From the NCBI RefSeq assembly GCF_021278965.1, contig NZ_CP065589.1, positions 2,237,001 to 2,301,000 on the forward strand: a stretch of 64,000 nt of DNA. The letters run 5' to 3'. This document shows, piece after piece, positions 18,428-27,579 of the stretch. The DNA comes from Chryseobacterium capnotolerans. GTDB taxonomy: Bacteria > Bacteroidota > Bacteroidia > Flavobacteriales > Weeksellaceae. The notes under the pieces are model-generated. The model did no database searches. It was not told the origin of the DNA and worked only from the letters and a program-made list of their open reading frames with translations. The position numbers and the translations under genes are program-made. Each line of letters opens with the position of its first letter. Position 1 is the stretch's first letter.

Positions 18428-19297
18428 CTATCTTTGTATAGACTTCCTAAATTGTGTTGGAGTCACCCCTGTTTTTATCTTAAAAAACTTAGTAAAATTG
18501 GTTACCTCCTTAAACCCCAAATCGTAGGCAATTTCACTTACGCTTAATGTATTATACATCAGATTTCTTTTAATCTCTAATATCATCCTATTCATTAGCC
18601 ATTGTTTGGGCGTCTCCTTTTCTACTTTAAGAAAAGTCTTCTGTAGTGCACGAAGCGTTATATTCAATTCTTCACAATAGTAGTCAAGACTTAAATGTTG
18701 ATTTAGATTTTTATTTACCAAAGATTTAAATCTAGCAACTAAAAGTTTATCCCCACAAAAATCCAGGTTAATTTTAGAATGTATGGAAATTTCCTCCGCA
18801 ATCAGAAGTATATTAAACAAATAGTTATTTAATATAGTACTCTGTACATCTCTATATGGCCTGGCCAATTCATTTTTAATGTAATCGAATAAAGCTAATA
18901 CTTCTTCAAACCTATCTTCTAAATTGAAATATCGTATATTTAAAGGATCATTAAACAAACTGGTTTCACTATAAAATTGAGTTTGTGTACTGTTTTGGCA
19001 AAGAAAATCTTCGGTAAAAATCATTATCCTGCTTTTATAATTAATAGGTCTATTAAACTGGCAGATTTGATTAGGTGAAGCAAATAAAATGTGCCTTTCC
19101 TTAATATTTATTGTTTTAAAATCTATATTAATGCTTCCTTCACCTTCACAAAAAAGATGAATACAGTTAAATAAGATTTTATGTGGTTGAAAAAGTTGGG
19201 TGGGTCTAGCTAATAAAAGATCTGATACCCTTTTTGTTGTGATAAAATGTGAACTATTCTCACTATGCAAAAAAGGTTCAATTTTAAAATCCTCCAT
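18428..19297 (-). CDS. AraC family transcriptional regulator
   Basis: 289 aa. The C-terminal 100 residues carry two helix-turn-helix units: LDYYCEELNITLRALQKTF and the signature LSVSEIAYDLGFKEVTNFTKFF with 'KTGVTPTQFRKS' at the end. The N-terminal ~170 residues are the variable sensor. It is divergent from the TonB-dependent receptor gene at 19926 with 628 bases between them, so it may respond to the receptor's substrate. That link is inference from position only. Confidence 0.88.
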   Translation of the reverse strand: MEDFKIEPFLHSENSSHFITTKRVSDLLLARPTQLFQPHKILFNCIHLFCEGEGSINIDFKTINIKERHILFASPNQICQFNRPINYKSRIMIFTEDFLCQNSTQTQFYSETSLFNDPLNIRYFNLEDRFEEVLALFDYIKNELARPYRDVQSTILNNYLFNILLIAEEISIHSKINLDFCGDKLLVARFKSLVNKNLNQHLSLDYYCEELNITLRALQKTFLKVEKETPKQWLMNRMILEIKRNLMYNTLSVSEIAYDLGFKEVTNFTKFFKIKTGVTPTQFRKSIQR

Positions 19298-19925
19298 AAA
19301 CTTTTATTTATCTACAATTAAATATTAAAAAACTACTTTATTATTAATAATAAATATCCATTTATTACAAGTCTCATGCCTTACTTAGCTAATGTCAAAT
19401 AGTTCCGGCTTATGATATATAGATCTTTTATGGAATTTAATAACCGAAATATTTATTTTTCATGAATATATAGCAAAGATAAATCCATATTACGAAATTA
19501 TATCCATAACGAAAACGATCAGCTTTTTCTTTTTTCCTTCAAGAATTATTTAAGTATAATTCTCCTACAAAACTCAATGATAATACAACCTTTCCATACC
19601 CATCATAAAATATCAAATACAATAATTTCCTTTAGTTAGATCTAAAATATAAAAATTTATTTTTTGTATAAAAATGATGATATTTCTCAATATTTTTTAT
19701 TCAATAAATGTTTATATTATCATCAAAACAAACTCATTTCGGTTAAAATTATTGATATAACAATCTACAAATTAAACTGTTAAATAAAGTTAATATATCA
19801 TAAAACAACCAGCAATCATGCTCATTCTTCGACGTTTACAAAATTTCTTAAAAAACATTTAATACTCAATTCAAAAATAAATTTTCATCTTTGCAGCCTT
19901 AAAATCAAACACGCTAGTTTATTTC
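19298..19925. other. Long AT-rich intergenic region upstream of the TonB receptor
   Basis: 628 bases, AT-rich, without an open frame of note. A weak -7-like element CATCTTTG is at 19886-19893. No cobalamin or TPP riboswitch core is recognisable. Confidence 0.45.
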
Positions 19926-22535
19926 ATGAGCATTATTTTAAAAAAGCGACTTCTTATAGCGCTTGTATTACCAACGGCCGCCTTGTATTATGGGCAGAGT
20001 ACGAAGGATTCTTTAGAAAAATCTAAATCTATTGATGAGGTGATGTTGGTAGGTAGGAACCTTTCCCAAACCGCCAAAGAGAGAAAGACACCTGTTGCAG
20101 TTTCCAACATTAAGGCAGCTGAAATTCAGGAGAAACTGGGAAACAGAGAATTCCCTGAAATTATGAAGTCTACTCCATCTGTTTACGTTACTAAAGTAGG
20201 TGGTGGATTTGGAGACAGCAGAATTAACATGAGAGGTTTTGATGGTGCCAATATTGCGGTGATCATCAACGGACAGCCTGTTAATGACATGCAGGGAGGT
20301 ACTGTGTACTGGTCTAACTGGACTGGACTGGCAGATATTGCAAGCTCTATTCAGATCCAGAGAGGTTTGGGAGCTTCTAAATTTGTAGTTCCATCTGTAG
20401 GAGGAACCATCAACATTGTAACCAAAGCTACTGATTCTGAGCAAAAAGCAATGATCAAGGCAGAAGCGGGTAATGACAATTACTCAAGACTCTCCGCAAT
20501 GTACTCTTCCGGATTGAAAAACAAATGGGGAACTACCGTATTGCTTTCCCGTTGGCAAGGTGATGGTTACATCAACGGAACTAAAGGTGAAGGATATTCT
20601 TGGTTTTTCTCTACAGGATTTAAGCCGAATGAAAAACATGCATTCAATTTAATTGCAACAGGTGCGCCACAGGTACACGATACCAGAAGATCTTCTGCAA
20701 CCGGAGCCAATGTTGCAACTTTACAGCAGTTTGAAACTTATGGAAGAAGATACAACCCACAAACAGGAATGCTGAACGGTTCTCAGTTCAACTTAGCTCC
20801 TAACTTCTACCACAAGCCAATCGCTTCATTAAACTGGGATTGGAATATTAATGACAACCTGAAATTATCTACAGTTGTTTACGGTTCTTGGGGACGTGGC
20901 GGCGGTGGAACCGGACTTAACGGTTCTATTAAAAATGCCAAAGACCAAACCATGAACTTCATGAATTATGGACCTGGTGGTGATGGTACTATCAATTGGG
21001 ATATGATCTATCGTTATAACAGAGGCGGTGCTGTAACAGATTATAATGGAAATACCTTCCAGAAATCTCCTTTTACTGCTCCTGCAGGATCCCCTACTGA
21101 TTATAATGGACAAAATGTAGCTACTTTAAACGGAACAAGCGGTATTGTAAGAAAGCAAAGTATTAATGCTCATGACTGGTATGGTGTCATTGCAGACCTT
21201 AACTATAAAAAGAATAACTGGACTTTTAATGGAGGAATCGACCTTAAAACTTACAAAGGAGCTCTTTATGATATTACTACTGATCTATTAGGATCAGATG
21301 CTCTATTTGTTAAAAGTACAGTGAACGCTCCAAACGGTTATTATATCGACCGTACGGTAAAACCAGAACCATTGACAAAGACTGGAAATACTCAAAAAAT
21401 ATCAATCCACAATGAAGGCCTTGTAAAATGGGCTGGTATTTATGGAATGGTGGAATATAGCTCTGAAAAACTAAGTGCATCAGTTCAGGCATCAGTTTCT
21501 GAACAGTATTACAAGAGAAGAGACTATATGCTGTATACCCCTGGAAACCAAGAAACGAAATGGTATCACAAAACAGGTTATATTGTAAAAGGTGGTGCTA
21601 ATTACAATATTGATGATCATCACAATGTATTTTTCAATGCAGGAGTAATTTCAAGACAGCCATTATTCAATGCGTTGTTCCCTTCAAATCAGAATATCTA
21701 CAATGATGCAAAAAATGAAAGAATATTCTCTCTGGAATTAGGATATGGTTTCAAATCACGTTATATAGATGTTAACATCAATGCTTACAGAACGCAATGG
21801 GATGATAGATTCATTTCAAGAACATTCAATGCAGGCGCAGCAGATGTTGCGAAATTCTCTCAATTGAAACTTGGAAATGCGTACTTCTATAATGCTCTAA
21901 ATGTTGGACAAATTCACCAAGGGGTAGAATTGGAAGCTAAGGCAAGACCTTTTGCTAATCTTAGAGTGAGAGGGATGGTTTCATTGGGTAACTGGAAGTA
22001 CAAAGGAAACGCAAATTTCAATATTCTGGATGTTCAAAGCAACCAGGAAATTTCCGGAGCTACAGGGATGATCAACATCAAGGACCTGAAAGTTGGTGAT
22101 GCAGCGCAAACAACAGCAAGTTTAGGTATTGATTATAACATTACAAAAGCTTTCAGTATTGATGCTAACTGGGAATATTATGACAAATTATATGCCCAGT
22201 TCAACCCTATCAATTTCCTTACAGAGGCTGACAGAGAAAGAGGAATTGTAAAATTACCTAGCTATAACCTATTTGATGTAGGAGCTAGTTACAAATTCGA
22301 AATCGGTCAGAAAAAATCTTTAACACTAAGAGCGAATGTTTATAACTTATTCAACAAATATTATATTTCTGAACTAAGTTCTAATATTCATGCTACTGAT
22401 AAAATTGCTGCTGGTCCTGATGCTGGAAAAACGTATCAGCAAGCAGGTAGAGTGTATCAGGGTGTTGCTGATGCCAATACAGGTTTCTTAGGATTCGGAA
22501 GAACGTGGTCTGTGGCTGCTACTTTCAGATTCTAA
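19926..22535 (+). CDS. TonB-dependent outer-membrane receptor
   Basis: 869 aa. The signal peptide (MSIILKKRLLIALVLPTAALYYGQ) is followed by the TonB box/plug region (SIDEVMLVGRNLSQ, TPVAVSNIKAAEIQEKLG, SRINMRGFDGANIAVIINGQPV, GLGASKFVVPSVGGTINIVTK). A long barrel of repeated strands ends in Phe (WSVAATFRF). The usual N-terminal carboxypeptidase-like domain of SusC proteins is missing and no SusD gene follows, so this is a siderophore/metal-type receptor rather than a glycan importer. The exact ligand is unknown. A terminator follows at 22560. Confidence 0.93.
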   Translation: MSIILKKRLLIALVLPTAALYYGQSTKDSLEKSKSIDEVMLVGRNLSQTAKERKTPVAVSNIKAAEIQEKLGNREFPEIMKSTPSVYVTKVGGGFGDSRINMRGFDGANIAVIINGQPVNDMQGGTVYWSNWTGLADIASSIQIQRGLGASKFVVPSVGGTINIVTKATDSEQKAMIKAEAGNDNYSRLSAMYSSGLKNKWGTTVLLSRWQGDGYINGTKGEGYSWFFSTGFKPNEKHAFNLIATGAPQVHDTRRSSATGANVATLQQFETYGRRYNPQTGMLNGSQFNLAPNFYHKPIASLNWDWNINDNLKLSTVVYGSWGRGGGGTGLNGSIKNAKDQTMNFMNYGPGGDGTINWDMIYRYNRGGAVTDYNGNTFQKSPFTAPAGSPTDYNGQNVATLNGTSGIVRKQSINAHDWYGVIADLNYKKNNWTFNGGIDLKTYKGALYDITTDLLGSDALFVKSTVNAPNGYYIDRTVKPEPLTKTGNTQKISIHNEGLVKWAGIYGMVEYSSEKLSASVQASVSEQYYKRRDYMLYTPGNQETKWYHKTGYIVKGGANYNIDDHHNVFFNAGVISRQPLFNALFPSNQNIYNDAKNERIFSLELGYGFKSRYIDVNINAYRTQWDDRFISRTFNAGAADVAKFSQLKLGNAYFYNALNVGQIHQGVELEAKARPFANLRVRGMVSLGNWKYKGNANFNILDVQSNQEISGATGMINIKDLKVGDAAQTTASLGIDYNITKAFSIDANWEYYDKLYAQFNPINFLTEADRERGIVKLPSYNLFDVGASYKFEIGQKKSLTLRANVYNLFNKYYISELSSNIHATDKIAAGPDAGKTYQQAGRVYQGVADANTGFLGFGRTWSVAATFRF

Positions 22536-22559
22536 GCTATATCATCTTAATAAAAACAC

Positions 22560-22591
22560 AAGAACCCGTCATTTTTGGCGGGTTCTTTTTC
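22560..22591 (+). terminator. Terminator of the TonB receptor gene
   Basis: AAGAACCCGTC-ATTTTT-GGCGGGTTCTTTTT hairpin plus T run, 24 bases after the stop codon. Confidence 0.85.
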
Positions 22592-22675
22592 TTTAAAATA
22601 AAATAACACTCCCCAATTAATCTAAATAAATGATAAATTAGACAAGACAAAAAACTAAAAATCATTTCTATTTTA

Positions 22676-23302
22676 ATGGACAAAGAAACTATATATTATA
22701 TTATAACCTATTTCAGTAATCTGATGACTAATCATGAGAAATTAGCGCTGAAATCCCAAATGTTTACTTATAAAACTTCTGATAACCCAGAAATGAGAAA
22801 GATACTTACAAAGAGAAACTGGATAAGTTCTGATCCTGAAATCACCTCTCTTCTTCAGAATGGATATGATGAATTTGAATTGAATGTTGCACAGCGAATA
22901 ATGATTGAAAACCCAGAAAAAGTATTTTTCAATAATTGTCCACAATGTAATAGATTAGCCCGCACTCCCTATGCAAAGCAATGCCGACACTGTGGTTATA
23001 GCTGGCATAGCCTGGTTGCAAAATTTAAAATTGACAGCGTCTTCCAACTTACCAACAGAAGTTTTTATCTCCTTGGGGAAATTATAGAAGGAGAAATAAA
23101 CAAAGGTCAACTGATGGATTTAACAACAATTGGACTTCATAAAAAAATTAAAATTGAATCTATTGAATTAGGTAATAAACTCAATAACGGAAAACCATGG
23201 AATGGTATTGGCCTTGGGATCAATGATCTAACAGAAGAAGATAAGCAATATTTAGAACAGAAATCCTCTCTTAGCCCTATTATCAATATTTCCCAGTCAT
23301 AA
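22676..23302 (+). CDS. Hypothetical protein with a zinc-ribbon
   Basis: 208 aa, not recognised. Two Cys pairs (NCPQCNR at about 83-87 and QCRHCGYSW at about 102-106) form a likely C4 zinc ribbon in the middle. The N-terminal ~80 residues are helical and the C-terminal ~80 polar. It faces the effector array end-on with a terminator at 23352 between them. A role linked to the array is possible but not shown. Confidence 0.7.
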   Translation: MDKETIYYIITYFSNLMTNHEKLALKSQMFTYKTSDNPEMRKILTKRNWISSDPEITSLLQNGYDEFELNVAQRIMIENPEKVFFNNCPQCNRLARTPYAKQCRHCGYSWHSLVAKFKIDSVFQLTNRSFYLLGEIIEGEINKGQLMDLTTIGLHKKIKIESIELGNKLNNGKPWNGIGLGINDLTEEDKQYLEQKSSLSPIINISQS

Positions 23303-23351
23303 TTTATGGCTTTTGAGGCTGCAATATTAAAATTATAACCCTTTTGAATAT

Positions 23352-23383
23352 AAAAAAGGAAATGTTAAAAACACTTCCTTTTT
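23352..23383. terminator. Terminator at the end of the toxin-immunity array
   Basis: AAAAAAGGAAATGTT-AAAA-ACACTTCCTTTTT hairpin between convergent genes. A near-copy is at 26090-26120 after the paralogous immunity gene. Confidence 0.7.
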
Positions 23384-23422
23384 GTTATAATTAACTATTA
23401 GTTTTAGATTTCAGAGCATCCT

Positions 23423-23866
23423 TTATTCATTAATAGGAATCCCCATATCTTCCATATTATTCTTTAAAATAGTACTGATATAATTTCCTTTTTTTCTTGG
23501 AATGGAAGCTGTTGCAAATGTTCTTGGGGCTTTATATACTTCCCCTTTATAATCAGGGCTTGTAAGAACCGGCATCATATAATAAGCATTATCCTGATCT
23601 TCATTATCCATAACCCATTTGCCTCCTAAATGTTTTCTAAATGTTTCTCCAATATAAATGGTAAGAAGATCTAACATTTTAGGGTCTTCCTTTAAATTGT
23701 TGATAGATGGATAATTATTGATAATCCATTTCTCTAATTCATCTAGTGATTTGATACTATAATCTAAATTAATGCTATTCTCTTTTGCAAAGTCTTCTAT
23801 AAAAGAGTCCATTTTTTCTCCAATGAAAAAAATCCATTCCTGAAAGTTTTCTTGTGTATATGACAT
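23423..23866 (-). CDS. Immunity protein of orphan cassette 3
   Basis: 147 aa. It shares its whole layout with the protein at 26138-26575: an EEWIF/QEWIF start, 'LDYSI.SLD..EKW', 'IGE.FR..L.GKW..D...NAYY..PV' and 'TASI.R.KGN.ISTILKN'. Both sit just behind related PD-(D/E)xK-type toxin tails, so each is the probable antidote of its cassette. No family name is assigned. The gene starts 11 bases after the toxin stop. Acidic composition fits an inhibitor of a nuclease. Confidence 0.75.
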   Translation of the reverse strand: MSYTQENFQEWIFFIGEKMDSFIEDFAKENSINLDYSIKSLDELEKWIINNYPSINNLKEDPKMLDLLTIYIGETFRKHLGGKWVMDNEDQDNAYYMMPVLTSPDYKGEVYKAPRTFATASIPRKKGNYISTILKNNMEDMGIPINE

Positions 23867-23877
23867 AAACTATATAA

Positions 23878-24405
23878 TTATTTAATATGAGTAACTTTGA
23901 TTCCTGCTGCTTTTAGTTCGTCTATTAATGGTTGGCTTGCTCCTCCCTCAATTCTCCATTCAATATCCCACCCATCTTTTACAAGCTGTTTATCTCTTAA
24001 TATTTCGTATTTAATATCATCTGTTCTGGAAAAATAGTTTCCTGATTTTACTTCAACTCCCATTTTGGCGTCTACGTCTGCAATATCTAACCTTCTATTA
24101 ACTTCTTCTCCATCAATTTTCACTTTAACGGTTTGTTCTCGAGCTCCCCAACCTAATTCATTATGATAACTATCTGCTGCTGCATTCCCTTTGTTTGCAT
24201 TTTGCATATTGGCATCATAAGTTTTGTCCCATCTATCTTTACTCCATTCTCCTCCTCGTTCTTGGTAATCCTCTCACGCTTGAGCTCTATGCTCAGGACT
24301 TCCTGCTTCTGGTTTATACCCATTATGCACAAGAATCCCATCTTCAGTTACATAATAGTTTTCATTATCCTCAATATCAAAATTATAAACTTTTTTGTAA
24401 TGGGA
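23878..24405 (-). pseudogene. Orphan toxin cassette 3: Hint tail plus PD-(D/E)xK-like nuclease tail, with an in-frame stop
   Basis: Reading on the minus strand: a Hint C-terminal remnant (PHYKKVYNFDIEDNENYYVT, ending VHNG), then a toxin tail with the same frame throughout. TGA at 24274-24276 interrupts it where the sister cassette (26591) has Trp in 'ARWEEY', suggesting TGG to TGA. The toxin part ends with RLDIADVDAKMGVEVKSG and 'EWRIEGGASQPLIDELK', the D...E-x-K pattern of restriction-endonuclease-fold toxins. There is no start codon, promoter or secretion domain, so it is a displaced cassette that could only work after recombination into an upstream effector gene. Confidence 0.75.
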
Positions 24406-24410
24406 TAAAA

Positions 24411-24443
24411 AAATCAGACTGTCTATAACAGTCTGATTTTTAT
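24411..24443. terminator. Terminator hairpin before orphan cassette 3
   Basis: AAAAATCAGACTG-TCTATAA-CAGTCTGATTTTT. A related hairpin lies at 27103-27138 after the full-length version of the same immunity gene. Confidence 0.8.
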
Positions 24444-24533
24444 AATATTTTTTCTTTTTCTATAGGAGTGTTGAGTTTTATTAAATTACCTGTTTCGTCA
24501 TAAAAATTATAACGTTCAAACTGACAATCTTCT
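24442..24533 (-). pseudogene. 3' fragment of an immunity gene (duplicate of the end of 27137-27574)
   Basis: About 30 codons reading EDCQFERYNFYDETGNLIK then NTPIEKEKIL and stop, nearly the same as the C-terminus of the immunity protein at 27137-27574. Homology starts abruptly at 24533 and carries on through the hairpin and the Hint-tail copy, so a block of about 220 bases was duplicated. Confidence 0.85.
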
Positions 24534-24538
24534 ACCTA

Positions 24539-24868
24539 TTACCACTTTTGAAAAAAAACTCCTTCTGGTATCTGCCAAGAGCTATTTTGAAATAAAGATT
24601 TAATAATTGTTACACACTCTTCATATGTACATTCTTTTTGATAAGAACCCATTTCTGTTATTTCAGGAATATCCAGCTGCCAAACATTATCGTTTATCCA
24701 TGCAAATTGTCTTATTTTATTAAATTCATTTTTAATTCCTAAAAAGCTTCCATCGGTTTCGGATAAATTATAAAATCTATTCAGGACATCATCAAGAGTT
24801 ACTTCAATAGCATTATTAGAAGTAATTTCTTCATTTAAATATTCATCATTATAAAATAATTTATTCAT
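24539..24868 (-). CDS. Putative immunity protein, 109 aa
   Basis: 109 aa, acidic, with no signal peptide. 'SWQIPEGVFFQKW' at the end and 'GSFLGIKNE' in the middle do not point to a known family. It overlaps the HEAT-repeat immunity gene by 8 bases and belongs to cassette 2. A second antidote, or an antidote for a lost toxin, is the most reasonable reading. Confidence 0.65.
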   Translation of the reverse strand: MNKLFYNDEYLNEEITSNNAIEVTLDDVLNRFYNLSETDGSFLGIKNEFNKIRQFAWINDNVWQLDIPEITEMGSYQKECTYEECVTIIKSLFQNSSWQIPEGVFFQKW

Positions 24869-25561
24869 GGATTAATTTTTTTATAATTTTTTCTTTAGAT
24901 TTTACTATATCTCCAGAAATTTCACCTGTATTGGGATCTTCTTTTAGACCAAATTTTGTTTTAGTAAGATCTTGAATTACTGCAATCATAATTGCTAAAA
25001 CTTCTTCATCAGATTCTATCTTTATTTTACTCAATATAAAAGATAAAATACTTTCTTTTGTATCAGGATTACGAAAATAAATTTGACGCATCGCTGTGAT
25101 TGTAAATCCGCGTAACAGATTTTCTTTTTCTATATCAAAATTATTTTCCAGAACATTTATCGTAGAAGAATCTCCTAGCCAGCCAATAGCTACTATTGCT
25201 TTATACCTTACATCTTCATCATTATCTTTCAAATAAGGAATGATATAGGGTAAATATTTTTTATTATAAGAAAGCCCTATAAGATGTATAATATTAGATT
25301 TTTTAATGAATCTTTTTCCACCTTTAACTTTTGTACTAAAAATTCTAATCCACTTTCTCCTCTCTTTAAAAAACCTTTTCCTAATATTCTTTTCAAATCA
25401 CTATTAGAAGTGTCTTGAAAAAAAGAATAATGCAGTTCCATTCCTTTTTCCGAAGAATCACTTAATAAAGAATTTAAAAAATCATTATGCACCTTGAAAC
25501 TATCTGTTTCATTTGCTTTTTCATAATCTATAGTAAGTTGCTGGTTTTTATTATCTATCAT
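24861..25561 (-). CDS. HEAT-repeat immunity-like protein of orphan cassette 2 (frameshift)
   Basis: Two pieces, 25561-25277 and 25232-24861, join if the T run at 25299-25304 has seven bases: SLKKSNIIHLIGLSYNKKYL. The full product is about 233 aa. The second half has HEAT/ALM-type helical repeats (VRYKAIVAIGWLGD, STINVLENNF, LRGFTITAMRQIYFRNPD). Helical-repeat proteins are known as immunity partners of contact-delivered toxins. It starts 7 bases after the HNH-like toxin stop, which supports that role. Confidence 0.7.
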
Positions 25562-25568
25562 AATTTTA

Positions 25569-26068
25569 CTATTTTAAAATCTTAGGTTTATTTGCCGGAC
25601 CAAATTCATGATACTGATCTCCACATATTTTATGTCTTGCTCTATGTGTATCTTTTGGTTGTGTTTTCATATTATCTGCAACATCAATCTCAGATTTACC
25701 TTCTTTTGTTTTTCTGGTATAAAGTGGTTCTTCATGGGAAACTTCATAATTATCAGGGACTTTGTTTCCATTATTTTCTTTTATGAATTTTCGAGTATCA
25801 TCAGTTAAATCTGCAGCCGGGTCATCTGCATCTCTAAGTAATGCTTTTCTCCTTTCTGCCATACTCCTTGAGTAATCATCTTCTCCTTTTGGTTTTGATT
25901 TAGTATTAGGGTCTTTAGCATATGTGCCGTCTTCATTTCTTCATTCTTAATTTACCATTACTATCTCTAAAAGTACCTGGAGGATCATTATCTAAATTAT
26001 TAGCAGCATTATTATACCCATTATGTGCCAAAATCCCATCCTCAGTAACACAATAGTTTTCATTATAA
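25569..26068 (-). pseudogene. Orphan toxin cassette 2: short Hint tail plus HNH-like toxin tail, frame broken by a 7-base repeat
   Basis: The Hint tail is shortened (NENYCVTEDGILAHNG, with a deletion just before it). The toxin tail follows, but near 25938-25951 a tandem repeat of ATGAAGA moves the frame; without it the frame runs on as NEDGTYAKDPN and SMAERRKALL to the end. The last 60 residues (YEVSHEEPLYTRKT, KTQPKDTHRARHKI, YHEFG) hold several His and resemble HNH/GHH nuclease toxins. It has no start or trafficking domain. Confidence 0.7.
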
Positions 26069-26089
26069 AATTATAAGCCTATTGAACAT

Positions 26090-26120
26090 AAAAAAGGAAA
26101 TGTTTCAAACATTCCCTTTT
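26090..26120. terminator. Terminator between orphan cassettes 1 and 2
   Basis: AAAAAAGGAAATGTTT-CAA-ACATTCCCTTTT hairpin, one mismatch, just after the immunity gene ending at 26138. Confidence 0.7.
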
Positions 26121-26137
26121 GCTATCATTCTTTTTAA

Positions 26138-26575
26138 TTAATTATTACTTTTGGATTTTATAGTATTTTTTAATACAGTAGATATAAAATTCCCTTTATT
26201 TCTACTAAAAGAAGCAGTTATTAAAGTATGTGGAGAAACTGGAGATGGTACTTGTTCATTTACAATAACGGGCAACCTATAGTAAGCATTTTTTTCATTT
26301 TTTAAATCAATTTCCCATTTCCCTTCTAAATTTCTTCTAAATACTCCTCCAATATAGCTTACAATAAGGTCAAAGATTTCTTTATTTTCTTCAGCCAACA
26401 AATTTTCTTTTGTTTTAAACTTCTCTAACAGCCATTTCTCAACATAATCTAAAGAATCTATTGAATAATCTAAATCAATATTATTTTCATTTTTAAAAAT
26501 TTCTTTAAATTCTTCTTCTTTATCTGATAATGCAAAAATCCACTCTTCAAAATCTTCAATTGTAATATTTTTCAT
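26138..26575 (-). CDS. Immunity protein of orphan cassette 1
   Basis: 145 aa, a clear paralogue of the protein at 23423-23866 (shared FEEWIF, LDYSIDSLD, GGVFRRNLEGKWEID, NAYYRLPV, NKGNFISTVLKN). It starts 15 bases after the stop of a related toxin tail. The two toxins are also related, so this is a duplicated toxin-immunity pair that has drifted. Probably a cytoplasmic antidote. Confidence 0.78.
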   Translation of the reverse strand: MKNITIEDFEEWIFALSDKEEEFKEIFKNENNIDLDYSIDSLDYVEKWLLEKFKTKENLLAEENKEIFDLIVSYIGGVFRRNLEGKWEIDLKNEKNAYYRLPVIVNEQVPSPVSPHTLITASFSRNKGNFISTVLKNTIKSKSNN

Positions 26576-26590
26576 CTTATTTCAAATTTT

Positions 26591-27100
26591 TTATTTTATA
26601 TGTGTGACCTTAATTCCAGCCTCTTTTAACTCATCTAACAATGGCTGACTTGCTCCTCCTTCTATTCTCCATTCAATATCCCATCCTTGCTCAACAAGCT
26701 GCTTGTCTCTTGCTATTTCTGATCTTATTTCTTCTGTTCTTGAAAAATAATCTCCTGACTTAACCTCTACACCACGCATATCATCAATATCTGCTATATC
26801 TAATCTTCTTGGTGTTCCATTTACATCAACCGTCACCTCTCTTTTACCCCAGCCAAGTTGATCTCTATATGCGTCCGCTGCAGCATTACCCCTTTTTGCA
26901 TTTAACATGTTGGCATCATAAACATTACTCCATCTATCATAATCCCATTTGCCTCCATTTGCCTGATACTCTTCCCATCGTGCAGCTTTATGTTCCGGCG
27001 AACCTGCTGCATACCCATTATGCACAAGAATCCCATCTTCAGTTACATAATAGTTTTCATTATCCTCAATATCAGAATTATAAACTTTTTCGTAATGAGG
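26591..27100 (-). CDS. Orphan toxin cassette 1: Hint tail plus PD-(D/E)xK-like nuclease tail
   Basis: Open frame of about 165 codons with no ATG at its start. It opens with the Hint end (PHYEKVYNSDIEDNENYYVT ... VHNG) and continues into the toxin tail: GSPEHKAARWEEYQANGGKW, RRLDIADIDDMRGVEVKSG, DYFSRTEEIRSEIARDKQLV, then WRIEGGASQPLLDEL. 'LDIADID' with 'VEVKSG' fits the D and E-x-K residues of restriction-fold nucleases. Unlike the sister copy at 23878 it has no stop. Translation could only start at the GTG at 27023-27025, so it is most likely a silent module. Confidence 0.75.
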   Translation of the reverse strand, partial: PHYEKVYNSDIEDNENYYVTEDGILVHNGYAAGSPEHKAARWEEYQANGGKWDYDRWSNVYDANMLNAKRGNAAADAYRDQLGWGKREVTVDVNGTPRRLDIADIDDMRGVEVKSGDYFSRTEEIRSEIARDKQLVEQGWDIEWRIEGGASQPLLDELKEAGIKVTHIK

Positions 27101-27102
27101 TA

Positions 27103-27138
27103 AAAAATTAGACTGTCATAACAGACAGTCTAATTTTT
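27103..27138. terminator. Terminator after the second toxin-immunity pair
   Basis: AAAAATTAGACTGTC-ATAACA-GACAGTCTAATTTTT, 15-bp perfect arms. Confidence 0.85.
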
Positions 27139-27574
27139 ATAATATTTTTTCTTTTTCTACAGGAGTGTTGGACTTTATTAAATTACCTGTTTCATCATAA
27201 AAATTATAACGTTCAAACTGACAATCTTCTAATTTATATTTTTCTCCATTAAGTATAGAAAAATATTTTCCATCCTTAATTTCCCCTATATTTAGATCAA
27301 GTATTACTATCCCTTTTTCAATCTGTTCCCTCCATCCAATTAAATCTTTTGAATAGGATAACCCATAAAAGTGCTTGTTATCCGGAGTAATTATAATAAA
27401 ATTCTCATTTAAAACACCACCTGTTTTGGGGATTAAAGGTGAATTGGCAGATGCAATTATATTAACAAAATTATCTTTTGTAATTTTTCCATTACCACTT
27501 TGAATATAAATGTATCTGTACTCTCTAAAATCAAATTCTTCTTTTCCTGGAAGAATCACATTTTCTATTTTCAT
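27137..27574 (-). CDS. Immunity protein for the Hint-REase toxin at 27580
   Basis: 145 aa, beta-rich and soluble, starting 5 bases after the toxin gene. Not assigned to a named family. Features are IYIQSGNGKITKDNF, IIITPDNKHFYGLSYS and DGKYFSILNGEKYKLED. Its last 30 codons are duplicated at 24442-24533. Position right behind a nuclease tail makes it the likely antidote. Confidence 0.75.
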   Translation of the reverse strand: MKIENVILPGKEEFDFREYRYIYIQSGNGKITKDNFVNIIASANSPLIPKTGGVLNENFIIITPDNKHFYGLSYSKDLIGWREQIEKGIVILDLNIGEIKDGKYFSILNGEKYKLEDCQFERYNFYDETGNLIKSNTPVEKEKIL

Positions 27575-27579
27575 AATAA

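Noticed and set aside
19298..19925. Riboswitch upstream of the TonB receptor
   Set aside because: No conserved cobalamin-box or other riboswitch core could be found by eye; the gap is plain AT-rich sequence.
24153..24341. Separate 62-aa open frame overlapping the orphan toxin
   Set aside because: It is an out-of-frame reading of the cassette; the true frame is the one interrupted by the TGA at 24274-24276.
23349..27142. Repeated hairpins as a CRISPR-like or integron-like array
   Set aside because: Spacing is irregular (kilobases), hairpins differ and each follows an immunity gene, so they are terminators of cassettes. No cas genes, attC sites or integron integrase are present.
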